From an uncultured Polaribacter sp. (GTDB taxonomy: Bacteria; Bacteroidota; Bacteroidia; Flavobacteriales; Flavobacteriaceae), in assembly GCF_947503875.1 (NCBI RefSeq), contig NZ_CANNFH010000007.1, forward strand, positions 62,001 through 126,000: a stretch of 64,000 nt of DNA, given 5' to 3'. A model generated the notes under the pieces. It made no database searches, was not told the DNA's origin, and saw nothing but the letters and a program-made list of their open reading frames with translations. Both the position numbers and the translations under genes were made by a program. This document shows positions 16,461-25,265 of the stretch, piece after piece. Numbering within the stretch: the stretch's first letter is position 1; each line of letters starts with the position of its first letter.

Positions 16461-19385
16461 ATGATAGATAATACCGCTTTAAAAAACCTAAATAATTCGC
16501 TTTCTGGCGATGTTTTATTCGATAATTTACACAAAACATTGTATGCAACAGATGCATCTGTGTATCGTAAAATTCCGTTAGCGGTTGCCTATCCCAAAGA
16601 TGAAAAAGACATTACAGTTTTAATTGATTTTGCTACCAAAAACAAGATTACTTTAATTCCTAGAACTGCAGGTACTTCTCTTGCTGGCCAATGTGTAGGA
16701 GATGGTATTGTTGTTGATGTTTCTAAGCATTTTAACAAAATTATCAACTTAAACGAAAAGGCAAAAACAATTACTTTACAACCTGGTATTGTTAGAGATT
16801 CTTTAAACGTTTATTTAAAACCTTTTGGCTTGTTTTTTGGTCCAAATACGTCAACTTCTAACAGATGTATGATTGGTGGTATGGTAGGTAACAATTCCTC
16901 TGGAAGCACCTCTATAAAATATGGTGTTACTAGAGATAAAGTTTTGCAAATAGATGCCATTTTAAGTGATGGTTCTACTGCTATTTTTAAAGAAATTTCT
17001 TCGGAAGAATTTATCAGCAAAACCAAAGAAAACACACAAGAAGGTAAAATTTATAAGGCTATTTTTGATGAACTTTCTGTGGAAGCAAATCAACAAGAAA
17101 TTCATAAAGAATTTCCAAAACCAGAAATTCATAGAAGAAACACAGGTTATGCTGTAGATGAATTTTTAACTTCTGAATTGTTTGGTGGAATAGAAAAAAG
17201 TATAAATGTTGCCAAATTTTTATCTGGTAGTGAAGGTACGTTGGCTTTTTCTACAGCCATAACTTTGCAATTAGACAATTTAGCACCTAAAGAAAGTATT
17301 ATGGTTTGTACCCATTTTACTTCTATAAACGAAAGCTTAAAAGCTACATTAACTGCCATGAATCATAATTTATACAATTGTGAATTGATGGATAAAGCCA
17401 TTTTAGATTGTACAAAAAACAATAGGGAATTGGTTAAAAATCGTTTTTTCTTAAAAGGAGATCCAGAAGCGGTTTTAATGTTAGAAGTTTCTGCAAATAC
17501 TGTAGCTGAAGCAGAAGTTTTGGCAGACAATTTAATTGCAGATTTAGAAAAGAATAACTTTGGGTACCATCACCCAAAAGTATACGGAAAAGATATTGCC
17601 AAAGTACATTATTTAAGAAAAGCAGGTTTGGGTGCTTTAGGAAACATGGTTGGCGATATGAAAGCGGTGGCTTGTATAGAAGATACTGCTGTTGCACTAA
17701 ACGATTTGCCAAATTATATTGAGGAATTCACCCAAATAATGGACAAATACCAGCAAGATGCTATTTATTATGCGCATGCTGGTGCTGGCGAATTGCATTT
17801 GCGACCAATTTTAAATCTTAAGAAAAAAGCAGACGTTGTATTATTCAGAAAAATAACCACAGAAACTGCAGAATTGGTTAAAAAATACAAAGGTTCTTTT
17901 TCTGGCGAACATGGAGATGGAATTGTGCGTGCAGAATTTATTCCTTTAATGATTGGCGATAAAAACTACCAATTATTAAGACGTATTAAAAAGGCTTTTG
18001 ACCCAAATAACGTTTTTAACCAAGGAAAAATTACAGATGCTTTTCCTATGGATGAAAGCTTGCGTTATGAAGTAGATAGAAAAGAGCCAAACATTGCTAC
18101 CATTCAAGATTTTTCTGATAGTGAAGGTATTTTAAAATTAGCAGAAAAATGCAATGGTTCTGGAGATTGCAGAAAACCAGTAGAAGCTGGTGGAACAATG
18201 TGCCCAAGTTACAGAGCCACTAAAAACGAAAAAGATACAACTAGAGCTAGAGCAAACACTTTACGTGATGTTTTAACCAACAACACAGCCGTTAACAAAT
18301 TCAATTCTAAAGAATTAAAAGAAGTTTTAGATTTGTGTTTAAGTTGTAAAGCTTGTGCATCTGAATGCCCAAGTAATGTAGATATTGCTACCATGAAAGC
18401 CGAGTTTTTGTACCAATATCAAGAAGCAAATGGCTATTCTTTTAGAAGTAAGTTATTTGCTAATAATGGTAAATTAAATAAATTAGGAAGTTTAACTCCT
18501 GCCCTAACTAATGCTATTTTAAATACGCCTTTTGCCAAAAAAGCAATGGGTGTTGCTGTGGAAAGAACAGTACCTAAACTAGCTAAAAAAACGTTGAATT
18601 CTTGGTATAGAAAATCAAAAAATTCTTTGGAATTGTCACCTCGAGCGCAGTCGAGAGGTCTTAAAACAGTTTACCTTTTCAATGATGAATTCACCAACTT
18701 TTACGATGTTGAGATTGGTAAAGACGCTTTTATTTTATTAGAAAAACTAGGTTACAATTTACAGATAATTAAGCACGAAGAAAGTGGAAGAAGTTATATT
18801 TCTAAAGGGTTTTTAAAGCAAGCCAAAGAGGTCTGTAACAAAAACGTAGCTATTTTTAAAGATTTAATTACTGAAGAAACGCCTCTTATTGGTGTAGAAC
18901 CTTCTGCCATCTTAACTTTTAAAGACGAGTATTTACGTTTGGCAGACGATAAAGCATCCGCAGAAAAAATTGCAAAAAATGTGTTTACTTTTGAAGAATT
19001 TTTAGCCAAAGAATTGCAAGCCAAAAATATTGATACTGCTCTATTTACAAAAGAAAATAAAGTTTTAAAAATTCACGGACACTGTCACCAAAAAGCATTG
19101 TCTGGTACACAAGCCAGCTTTCAAATTTTAAATATTCCAGAAAATTATAAGGTAACTATAATGAATACAGGTTGTTGTGGTATGGCAGGTTCTTTTGGTT
19201 ATGAGAAGGAACATTACCAAGTTTCTATGCAAGTTGGGGAAGATACTTTATTCCCTAAAGTTAGAAATTGTAGCACAGATACAGCAATTGCTGCTGCAGG
19301 TACAAGTTGCAGGCATCAAATTTTTGATGGTACAAAACGTATTGCAAAACACCCAATTACCTTATTAAAAGAAGCGCTTTTGTAA
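16461..19385 (+). CDS. FAD-linked oxidase with Fe-S and CCG domains (D-lactate dehydrogenase type)
   Basis: About 974 residues from the ATG at 16461; a TTG directly before it is a weaker option. Order of parts: FAD_binding_4 (about 25-250, with PRTAGTSLAGQCVGDGIVVDVS), FAD-oxidase C-terminal domain (about 270-540, with HAGAGELHLRP and SGEHGDGIVR), Fe-S part (CNGSGDCRKP near 570, CLSCKACASECPSN near 625) and a GlpC-like part with HGHCHQKAL and NTGCCGMAG. It fits the Dld/GlcD-type membrane-associated dehydrogenases that oxidise 2-hydroxyacids. Residues about 724-734 (LSPRAQSRGL) are encoded by a palindromic genome repeat and are foreign to the family. Confidence 0.9.
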   Translation: MIDNTALKNLNNSLSGDVLFDNLHKTLYATDASVYRKIPLAVAYPKDEKDITVLIDFATKNKITLIPRTAGTSLAGQCVGDGIVVDVSKHFNKIINLNEKAKTITLQPGIVRDSLNVYLKPFGLFFGPNTSTSNRCMIGGMVGNNSSGSTSIKYGVTRDKVLQIDAILSDGSTAIFKEISSEEFISKTKENTQEGKIYKAIFDELSVEANQQEIHKEFPKPEIHRRNTGYAVDEFLTSELFGGIEKSINVAKFLSGSEGTLAFSTAITLQLDNLAPKESIMVCTHFTSINESLKATLTAMNHNLYNCELMDKAILDCTKNNRELVKNRFFLKGDPEAVLMLEVSANTVAEAEVLADNLIADLEKNNFGYHHPKVYGKDIAKVHYLRKAGLGALGNMVGDMKAVACIEDTAVALNDLPNYIEEFTQIMDKYQQDAIYYAHAGAGELHLRPILNLKKKADVVLFRKITTETAELVKKYKGSFSGEHGDGIVRAEFIPLMIGDKNYQLLRRIKKAFDPNNVFNQGKITDAFPMDESLRYEVDRKEPNIATIQDFSDSEGILKLAEKCNGSGDCRKPVEAGGTMCPSYRATKNEKDTTRARANTLRDVLTNNTAVNKFNSKELKEVLDLCLSCKACASECPSNVDIATMKAEFLYQYQEANGYSFRSKLFANNGKLNKLGSLTPALTNAILNTPFAKKAMGVAVERTVPKLAKKTLNSWYRKSKNSLELSPRAQSRGLKTVYLFNDEFTNFYDVEIGKDAFILLEKLGYNLQIIKHEESGRSYISKGFLKQAKEVCNKNVAIFKDLITEETPLIGVEPSAILTFKDEYLRLADDKASAEKIAKNVFTFEEFLAKELQAKNIDTALFTKENKVLKIHGHCHQKALSGTQASFQILNIPENYKVTIMNTGCCGMAGSFGYEKEHYQVSMQVGEDTLFPKVRNCSTDTAIAAAGTSCRHQIFDGTKRIAKHPITLLKEALL
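18633..18661. repeat. Palindromic intergenic-type repeat inside a coding region
   Basis: GTCACCTCGAGCGCAGTCGA and the following GAGGTCTT form a short interrupted palindrome (CTCGA at 18640-18644 with TCGAG at 18651-18655). Its GC content is far above the surrounding DNA. I recognise it as a dispersed repeat seen between genes in many flavobacteria. Here it is in frame inside the dehydrogenase gene. Confidence 0.75.
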
Positions 19386-19402
19386 ATTTAAAATATTAAA
19401 CA

Positions 19403-19741
19403 CTATTTTAAAAAAGTAATACTAAGAGGATAATTTGGTGCTTGATTATTACTTACACGAATGGCATTAATAATTGGAAAAATTAAATAAAAAACACCAA
19501 TTGTAATAAACCCTAAAATACCCAAACCTAAAAATAGAATTAAAGGAATACAAATTATAAGATAGATAAACATAGAAATTCTAAAGTTTAAAATGGCTTT
19601 TCCGTGTGCATCCATTCCAAAAACTTCGTCTTTTTTTGTAAGCCATAACACCAAAGGCACAATAAAACCGCCTATACCACTTACAAAATCTAATAACTGA
19701 CTTAAATGTGTAATTACCAATAATTGATTATCTTCTTTCAT
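19403..19741 (-). CDS. DUF4870 (Tic20-like) membrane protein
   Basis: A 112-residue protein with the DUF4870 plan: an N-terminal helix after a short acidic start (LSQLLDFVSGIGGFIVPLVLWL), the conserved charged loop KKDEVFGMDAHGKAILNFRIS, and two more helices ending with a short hydrophobic tail. The function of the family is unknown. It converges on the dehydrogenase gene (17-base gap) and diverges from mnmE. Confidence 0.9.
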   Translation of the reverse strand: MKEDNQLLVITHLSQLLDFVSGIGGFIVPLVLWLTKKDEVFGMDAHGKAILNFRISMFIYLIICIPLILFLGLGILGFITIGVFYLIFPIINAIRVSNNQAPNYPLSITFLK

Positions 19742-19871
19742 TTCTTTATTTTTTCAGTTAATCATGAATAGGACGTTATCTCATTTGATTTGTTACAAAA
19801 AGATAGTTTAAAAACTTAAAACAGTTTATTTTTGAAAAAGACTTTTTATTTTAAAGCCAAAAATCTTTCTG

Positions 19872-19879
19872 TATTTTTG
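19872..19879 (+). promoter_or_regulatory. -7 element 4 bases before the mnmE start codon
   Basis: TATTTTTG at 19872-19879 is separated from the mnmE ATG by only CAGT. If used, the transcript would start at or next to the ATG. A second TATTTTTG at 19827-19834 is an alternative with a normal leader. Confidence 0.5.
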
Positions 19880-19883
19880 CAGT

Positions 19884-21278
19884 ATGATTCAAAATGATAC
19901 CATTGTTGCACTAGCAACACCAAACGGAGTTGGCGCAATTGCTGTAATTAGACTTTCTGGAGAAAGTGCTATTGAAATTGCAGATACTTTTTTTAAATCT
20001 ATTAAAAAAGGTAAAACACTTTTACAACAGAAAACACATACCATTCATTTGGGTCATATTGTGCACCAAGGTATTATTATAGATGAAGTTTTGGTTGCTG
20101 TTTTTAAAAACCCAAATTCGTATACAGGTGAAAATGTAGTAGAAATTTCTTGCCATGGTTCTAGTTTTATTCAGCAAGAAATAATTCAATTGTTTTTAGA
20201 AAACGGTTGCAGAATGGCAGATAATGGTGAATTTACCATGCGTGCTTTTTTAAACGGCAAAATGGATTTATCGCAAGCGGAAGCTGTGGCAGATGTTATT
20301 GCCTCTAATTCTGCTGCAAGTCATCAAATGGCAATTCAGCAAATGCGTGGTGGTATTACCAATGAATTGAAAGAATTACGTGCACAATTACTAGATTTTG
20401 CAGCTTTAATAGAATTAGAACTCGATTTTTCTGGTGAAGATGTAGAATTTGCAGATCGTACAAAATTTAAAGAATTGGTGGCAAAAATTACCTTTGTTTT
20501 AAAACGTTTAATCGATTCTTTTTCTTTTGGAAATGCCATGAAAAATGGAATTCCTGTTGCCATTATTGGGGAACCTAATGTGGGTAAATCTACCTTACTA
20601 AATGCACTTTTAAATGAAGAAAAAGCCATAGTTTCTGATATTGCAGGTACCACAAGAGACGCTATTGAAGATGAAATGATTATTGAAGGAGTTGCTTTTC
20701 GTTTTATAGATACTGCAGGTATTAGAGATACTGCAGATGTTGTAGAAAACATAGGTATTAAAAAAGCCTACGAAAAAGCAGAAAATGCGCAATTGATTAT
20801 ATTCCTGATAGATTCTTCTAAGAATAAAGAACAGAGAACAAAGATTCAAGATGAAATTGATAAAATTAAAAAACGTTTTCCTAAAAAGCGACTATTGGTT
20901 ATTGCGAATAAAATTGATACGCTTTCTAGTGATGAAGTTGATACGCTTTCATCACAAATCGAAAACTTAATACCGCTTTCAGCAAAAAACAAAACAGGTA
21001 TTGAAAGCTTAAAAAACGAATTGACTGCTTTAGTTAATATTGGCGCCTTAAGTAATAATGAAACGATTGTAACCAACTCGCGCCATTTTGAGGCTTTAAA
21101 CAATGCATTACAAGCCATAAAATCTGTACAACAGGGCATTGATTTAGAAATATCCACAGATTTATTTTCAATTGATATTAGAGCTTGCTTACAGCATTTA
21201 GGCACAATTACTGGAGATTATGATGTGGATAAAGATATTTTAGGACACATTTTTGGAAATTTTTGTATTGGTAAATAG
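19884..21278 (+). CDS. mnmE: tRNA modification GTPase MnmE
   Basis: A 464-residue protein. The N-terminal folate-binding domain (about 1-120, GVGAIAVIRLSGESA) is followed by a helical domain interrupted by the G domain: G1 GEPNVGKST, G2 TTRD, G3 DTAGIRDT, G4 NKID. The C-terminus is the invariant FCIGK with the catalytic cysteine. Together with MnmG it adds the 5-(carboxymethyl)aminomethyl group to wobble uridine 34 of several tRNAs. The length is normal. It stands alone with its own promoter. Confidence 0.97.
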   Translation: MIQNDTIVALATPNGVGAIAVIRLSGESAIEIADTFFKSIKKGKTLLQQKTHTIHLGHIVHQGIIIDEVLVAVFKNPNSYTGENVVEISCHGSSFIQQEIIQLFLENGCRMADNGEFTMRAFLNGKMDLSQAEAVADVIASNSAASHQMAIQQMRGGITNELKELRAQLLDFAALIELELDFSGEDVEFADRTKFKELVAKITFVLKRLIDSFSFGNAMKNGIPVAIIGEPNVGKSTLLNALLNEEKAIVSDIAGTTRDAIEDEMIIEGVAFRFIDTAGIRDTADVVENIGIKKAYEKAENAQLIIFLIDSSKNKEQRTKIQDEIDKIKKRFPKKRLLVIANKIDTLSSDEVDTLSSQIENLIPLSAKNKTGIESLKNELTALVNIGALSNNETIVTNSRHFEALNNALQAIKSVQQGIDLEISTDLFSIDIRACLQHLGTITGDYDVDKDILGHIFGNFCIGK

Positions 21279-21296
21279 ATAAAAATTTTATAAACA

Positions 21297-21665
21297 ATGA
21301 AATGTCTTTGTAACCCAGAAAAATCATACAACAATTGTTGTGAAAAAATACACCAAGATATAAAATTAGCAACCACAGCAGAATTATTAATGCGCTCTAG
21401 ATATGCTGCTTTTGTTTTGGCGAATGTAGATTATTTGCAAAAAAGTCATCATAGTACAACTAGACCATCTAATAAAGAGAAAGAAGAAATCTTAACCTGG
21501 ACAAAATCCGTAGAATGGCTAAAGTTAGATATTCTATCATCCACAGAAAACACGGTCGAGTTTAAAGCTTTTTTCTACGAAGATTCCAACTTAAAAATTA
21601 TACACGAAAAATCTTTTTTCACAAAAGAAAACAATCATTGGGTATATGTAAATGCTGATATTTAA
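21297..21665 (+). CDS. YchJ-family protein with SEC-C zinc motif
   Basis: A 122-residue protein of the YchJ/UPF0225 type. It begins with a SEC-C-like cysteine cluster (CLCNPEKSYNNCCEKIH), followed by the family block TAELLMRSRYAAFVLANVDYL and an NTF2-like alpha/beta remainder. Family members bind zinc through the cysteines; their role is unclear. It starts 18 bases after mnmE and may be read from the same transcript. Confidence 0.85.
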   Translation: MKCLCNPEKSYNNCCEKIHQDIKLATTAELLMRSRYAAFVLANVDYLQKSHHSTTRPSNKEKEEILTWTKSVEWLKLDILSSTENTVEFKAFFYEDSNLKIIHEKSFFTKENNHWVYVNADI

Positions 21666-21748
21666 GTACATAACCTGTAAAATGTTTCATCAATTATTTC
21701 TCAAAAAAAAAAACTAGCATTTATAATATTTCATTAGCAACTATCTAA

Positions 21749-22123
21749 GGTAATAAAACGGTTTTTATACCTTCTTTAGGTTTAGAGGATTGGATAAATG
21801 AAAAGTGGGGTTTTGGTTTTTATAGTGATTTAGAATTGTTAACCTATGAGATTGAAAAAGAAAACGAATTGTTGGTAGAAAAGGAGTTTCCTGCAGTGGT
21901 TACTTTAGATCTACTTTATAAATTTCATAAAAACTAGATATTCGTTTTTGGTGCTGTTATAGAATTCAAGAAAAACAAAAACTTGTTTATTGTATGAATT
22001 GGGCTAGACTATGAAATTAAATTTGGCAAGCATTGGTTCGTTTCTCCAACTGTTTTTTATGACAATTGTTCCTACTATATTGGTACCTAGTCTGTTGGTA
22101 TTGGTAATGACAAACGTTTTTAA
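21749..22123 (+). pseudogene. Decayed gene for a putative outer-membrane beta-barrel protein
   Basis: One frame keeps a protein-like sequence for about 125 codons (NKTVFIPSLGLEDWINEKWG, later VIEFKKNKNLFIV, DYEIKFGKHWFVSPTVFYDN, and a terminal SVGIGNDKRF followed by a genuine-looking TAA at 22121). It is broken by in-frame stops at 21935 (TAG), 21995 (TGA) and 22088 (TAG), with another TAA at 21746. No frameshift is needed, so decay was by point changes. The first part of the gene and any start codon are gone. The alternating aromatic pattern and the final F resemble small outer-membrane barrel proteins of flavobacteria; this is from memory of the family, not from a search. It fills most of the 533-base gap between two genes. 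Confidence 0.8.
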
Positions 22124-22198
22124 TTTCTCTTTGCTAATAAGCTTAAAAAGTCTATTTTTATTTTAAGTAATTTACAAAAGAAATCAATATAAATTGCA

Positions 22199-22558
22199 AT
22201 GGAAAAAGAAGATATTCTTGGAGATTATAACATTATAGGCACAAACCAAAACAGCTCTGAAGAAACATACAAAGGCACTCTAAATTTATCTTTTGATGGT
22301 AAAGGTAACATACTCGCAAAATGGTTGATTAATAAAAGTCAAGAACAATATGGTGTTGGCTTTTTTAAAAATAATATTTTAGTGATTAATTTTAATTATG
22401 TAGGCGATGAAAACACAATGTATTATGGCACTGTAGTTTACAAATGTATTTCTAAAGATATTTTTGAAGGCTTTTGGTCTGAAGAGTTTGGCAATCCTGA
22501 TTTTTTAGGCTCAGAAAATTGTTTTAGAATAAAAAAAGAAGAAATACTTTTAAATTAA
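22199..22558 (+). CDS. Hypothetical protein, orphan
   Basis: A 119-residue protein without signal peptide or membrane helix. The sequence has a beta-rich, alternating pattern (YKGTLNLSFDGKGNILAKW, VVYKCISKDIFEGFWSEEFG), suggesting a small lipocalin-like or beta-sandwich fold, but no family was recognised. Codon use looks normal for the window. It lies directly downstream of a pseudogene and converges on the sugar symporter gene. Function unknown. Confidence 0.55.
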   Translation: MEKEDILGDYNIIGTNQNSSEETYKGTLNLSFDGKGNILAKWLINKSQEQYGVGFFKNNILVINFNYVGDENTMYYGTVVYKCISKDIFEGFWSEEFGNPDFLGSENCFRIKKEEILLN

Positions 22559-22646
22559 TTGTTTCAACCTTAAAATTTAGACCAATTAAATTTTATAATG
22601 ATACATAAATAAATTGAATTATTTTTAATAGTACTTAAAAACAGCC

Positions 22647-24080
22647 TTATAATTTGAGCCTTTTTTTATCCAATTTAGCTCTTATTACATTAGCTTTTTC
22701 CTCTGTAAGATCGTAATCCTTCATCACATAAATAGCAAATAGGGTTCCTAAAATTGGTAATCCAGAGAAAAATAAGCGTAAACCTGTAATTGCCTCTTCT
22801 GTTTGTGTTGGTGCACCAGACTCAAAGCCTATAATCGAAAAAATAAGCCCTGTTAATCCACCTGCAATTCCAAAACCAAATTTTACCATCCACCAATAAA
22901 TGGCACCAAAAATACCTTCACGTCTTTTACCTGTATTTAACTCATCTAAATCTATTACATCTGCCGTCATAGACATCATAATTGTAAATAAACCTCCAAT
23001 ACCAAAAGAGAAAAATGGCAATGCTAATAAAAATAAATAAGGTTTACCTGGTACAAATAAAAACCATAATAAAATATAACCTACAATAGATGTGGATTGC
23101 GAAATTATAAACGCTTTCTTTTTACCCATTGCTTTAGACATTTTTGTTACTAAAGGAATCACTAAAAAAGAAGTAACTAGAGCCCCAACACTTCCAAAAA
23201 GTGTTGGCCACCACCAAGCACCATCTGGCCCTGTAACTCCGTTAAACAAATAATAAACAATTATAAAATACGTAAAGGCGGCAACTGTATTAAATGCATT
23301 AAATATTAAAAAAGTTGCTATACATAATTTTCTAAAAGCTTTCATTTTAAGTGCCTCAACAAAATTAACTACAAAAATTGTGTTTAATTTTTTTAAAATA
23401 CTTTTAAAGGTAATGCTCTCATAATTTTCATGTAAAGTAGATTTTCCTCTAATAAAAATAGCAGGTATTAAAGCAAATATTGTACACGCCAAAGCAACCC
23501 AAACTGCTAATTCTCTTACAGCTACTTCACTAGAAGGAAACCAATCTTTATCATCCATTAAAATCCAAAACCACGGCGCAATTACCCAAGCCCATTGCCC
23601 AACAAACTGCGCAGTTCCCATGATATTTGTGCGCTCATGAAAATCTTCACTCATTTCATAACCCATGGCAACGTAAGGCACACTAAAAATGGTTAATCCT
23701 AAATAAAATAGTAAAGACCAAAAAAGGAAATAATAAAAATTATAATCTAAGCTGCTATCTTTATACAATTGCCACATAACTATAAAGGAAATGCACATAA
23801 TAATAGCACCAATAAAAACGTATTTTCTTCTTCTGCCCCATTTAGATTTTGTATTGTCTGATATAAAACCCATTATAGGATCTGTAATAGCATCAAAAAG
23901 CCTTGGCACCAAAGAAACTACACCCCACATCCAACCAGGAAAACCTAAGCTTTGAACCAGCACCACAATAAAAATACTTATAATTGCTGGATACATTTGG
24001 TTTGCGAACATGCCAAAACCAAACGCTACTTTTTGCCCAAAAGCTACTTTACTTTTTTCTGTTATTTGTTGTATTGCCAT
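22647..24080 (-). CDS. GPH-type sugar:cation symporter (MFS)
   Basis: A 477-residue transporter with twelve helices. The N-terminal part (VAFGFGMFANQMYPAIISIF) and the DPIMGFISDNTKSKWGRRRKYVFIGAI loop are the signature of the glycoside-pentoside-hexuronide symporters. It is the last gene of the beta-glucan locus, 174 bases after the glycosidase gene. Its likely task is to bring glucose or short laminari-oligosaccharides from the periplasm into the cytoplasm, where the phosphorylase of the same locus can act (inference from context). Confidence 0.85.
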   Translation of the reverse strand: MAIQQITEKSKVAFGQKVAFGFGMFANQMYPAIISIFIVVLVQSLGFPGWMWGVVSLVPRLFDAITDPIMGFISDNTKSKWGRRRKYVFIGAIIMCISFIVMWQLYKDSSLDYNFYYFLFWSLLFYLGLTIFSVPYVAMGYEMSEDFHERTNIMGTAQFVGQWAWVIAPWFWILMDDKDWFPSSEVAVRELAVWVALACTIFALIPAIFIRGKSTLHENYESITFKSILKKLNTIFVVNFVEALKMKAFRKLCIATFLIFNAFNTVAAFTYFIIVYYLFNGVTGPDGAWWWPTLFGSVGALVTSFLVIPLVTKMSKAMGKKKAFIISQSTSIVGYILLWFLFVPGKPYLFLLALPFFSFGIGGLFTIMMSMTADVIDLDELNTGKRREGIFGAIYWWMVKFGFGIAGGLTGLIFSIIGFESGAPTQTEEAITGLRLFFSGLPILGTLFAIYVMKDYDLTEEKANVIRAKLDKKRLKL

Positions 24081-24254
24081 TTAATGTTAAGTTTAAAGGG
24101 ATAATAATTATTTGTATTGCTTGTGTGTTTATTTTGAATATGCAAAGAGTTACAAATTTTATAAGTTTTGTTGGTTGATTTCCTTTTACAGAAGTCTTAA
24201 AAATTATTACAACTAAATCTTTTTTGCCATTAAAAATGGTTTTAATAATTTCTG

Positions 24255-25262
24255 TTAGTTGCTTTTTGTTAAATATTGATTTTTAACAACATCAAAAGCT
24301 AGTTTTTTGTTTCTATTGATGTCTACAATACCCCAAAATTCTTCATTTGGAGTTCCATCATAAGGAACGCCAGAGCTGTTGGGCGCCCAACCTCCAATAT
24401 CTTGTGTATTGTTATTTCCAGCTTTCCACCAACCGTCTGTAAAAGAAAAAAGTGTAATTCCGTTACAAATTTCTTGATTTGTAAAAACACTCTGTAAAAC
24501 GTTTTTAGTAGCATCTGCCTGCGCTTTTTCATTAAATCCTTTATGGTAACCTACTTTTTCTATAAGCATATAACTATCTCCACCAGCTTCAGATAAATAC
24601 ATTGGTTTTTTGCTAACAGCTTCCCATTCTTTAAAAATACTTGTAGGATTGTCCCATCTATAAACATTCATGCCCCAAACATCTATATTATTGCTCATTT
24701 CTAAAGCCAAAGTATTTGGTAAATCTCCATGTGCAGTTGTTGTTGGATGATTTTTATCGTTTTCTTTAATAATTTTGGCAGCATTATTCATTACCTTGTA
24801 CCAATTTTTTATATCGTCTTTAAACCATTCTGGATGATAATTATACTCATTACCCAACTCCCACATTAAAATAGCATTGTGATTTTTAAATTGATTTACA
24901 TAATTGATAAATGTTCCAGAAAGAATATCATTTTTACCATTTTGATTGTAACCAAAACCAATAATTACCTTAATACCAGCTGCATCAATTTTATTTAAAA
25001 CGCTAATTTCTTCTATTGGTTCATATACTCTAATAGTATTAATACCAGCTTCTTGCATTAAAACTAAATCTTGGTTTAAATTGGTAAAACTTCTTTTATC
25101 CGAACCTTTTGGAACTGGATGATAACAAATTCCTTTGATAAAATAAGGTGAATTATTTACCATTATTTTTCTATCAGAAATGTTAACAATAGTTGTTTTT
25201 TCGGCTTTTTTACAAGTGATAAAAGCAACAAGAAAAAATAAAATTCCAAAAATATTTTTCAT
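24255..25262 (-). CDS. Lipoprotein glycoside hydrolase, TIM barrel of GH5/GH2 type
   Basis: A 335-residue lipoprotein: signal peptide with lipobox FITC (Cys17), then a clan GH-A TIM barrel. The expected acid/base glutamate is E139 in LMWELGNEYNYH and the nucleophile E225 in MYLSEAGGDS. NCBI-type annotation often calls such proteins 'glycoside hydrolase family 2 TIM barrel'. The barrel stands alone without the GH2 sandwich domains. In laminarin loci such enzymes are expected to trim beta-1,3- or beta-1,6-linked glucosides at the cell surface or in the periplasm. The exact family and linkage are not certain. It starts 3 bases after the GH17 gene. Confidence 0.78.
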   Translation of the reverse strand: MKNIFGILFFLVAFITCKKAEKTTIVNISDRKIMVNNSPYFIKGICYHPVPKGSDKRSFTNLNQDLVLMQEAGINTIRVYEPIEEISVLNKIDAAGIKVIIGFGYNQNGKNDILSGTFINYVNQFKNHNAILMWELGNEYNYHPEWFKDDIKNWYKVMNNAAKIIKENDKNHPTTTAHGDLPNTLALEMSNNIDVWGMNVYRWDNPTSIFKEWEAVSKKPMYLSEAGGDSYMLIEKVGYHKGFNEKAQADATKNVLQSVFTNQEICNGITLFSFTDGWWKAGNNNTQDIGGWAPNSSGVPYDGTPNEEFWGIVDINRNKKLAFDVVKNQYLTKSN

Positions 25263-25265
25263 TTT

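Noticed and set aside
22572..22594. AAAATTTA/TAAATTTT hairpin between convergent genes
   Set aside because: An AT-only 8-base stem is expected by chance in this DNA and would be unstable.
24218..24252. Hairpin CCATT-AAA-AATGG between glycosidase and symporter genes as a terminator
   Set aside because: The stem is only five bases and lacks a T-run in the direction of transcription.
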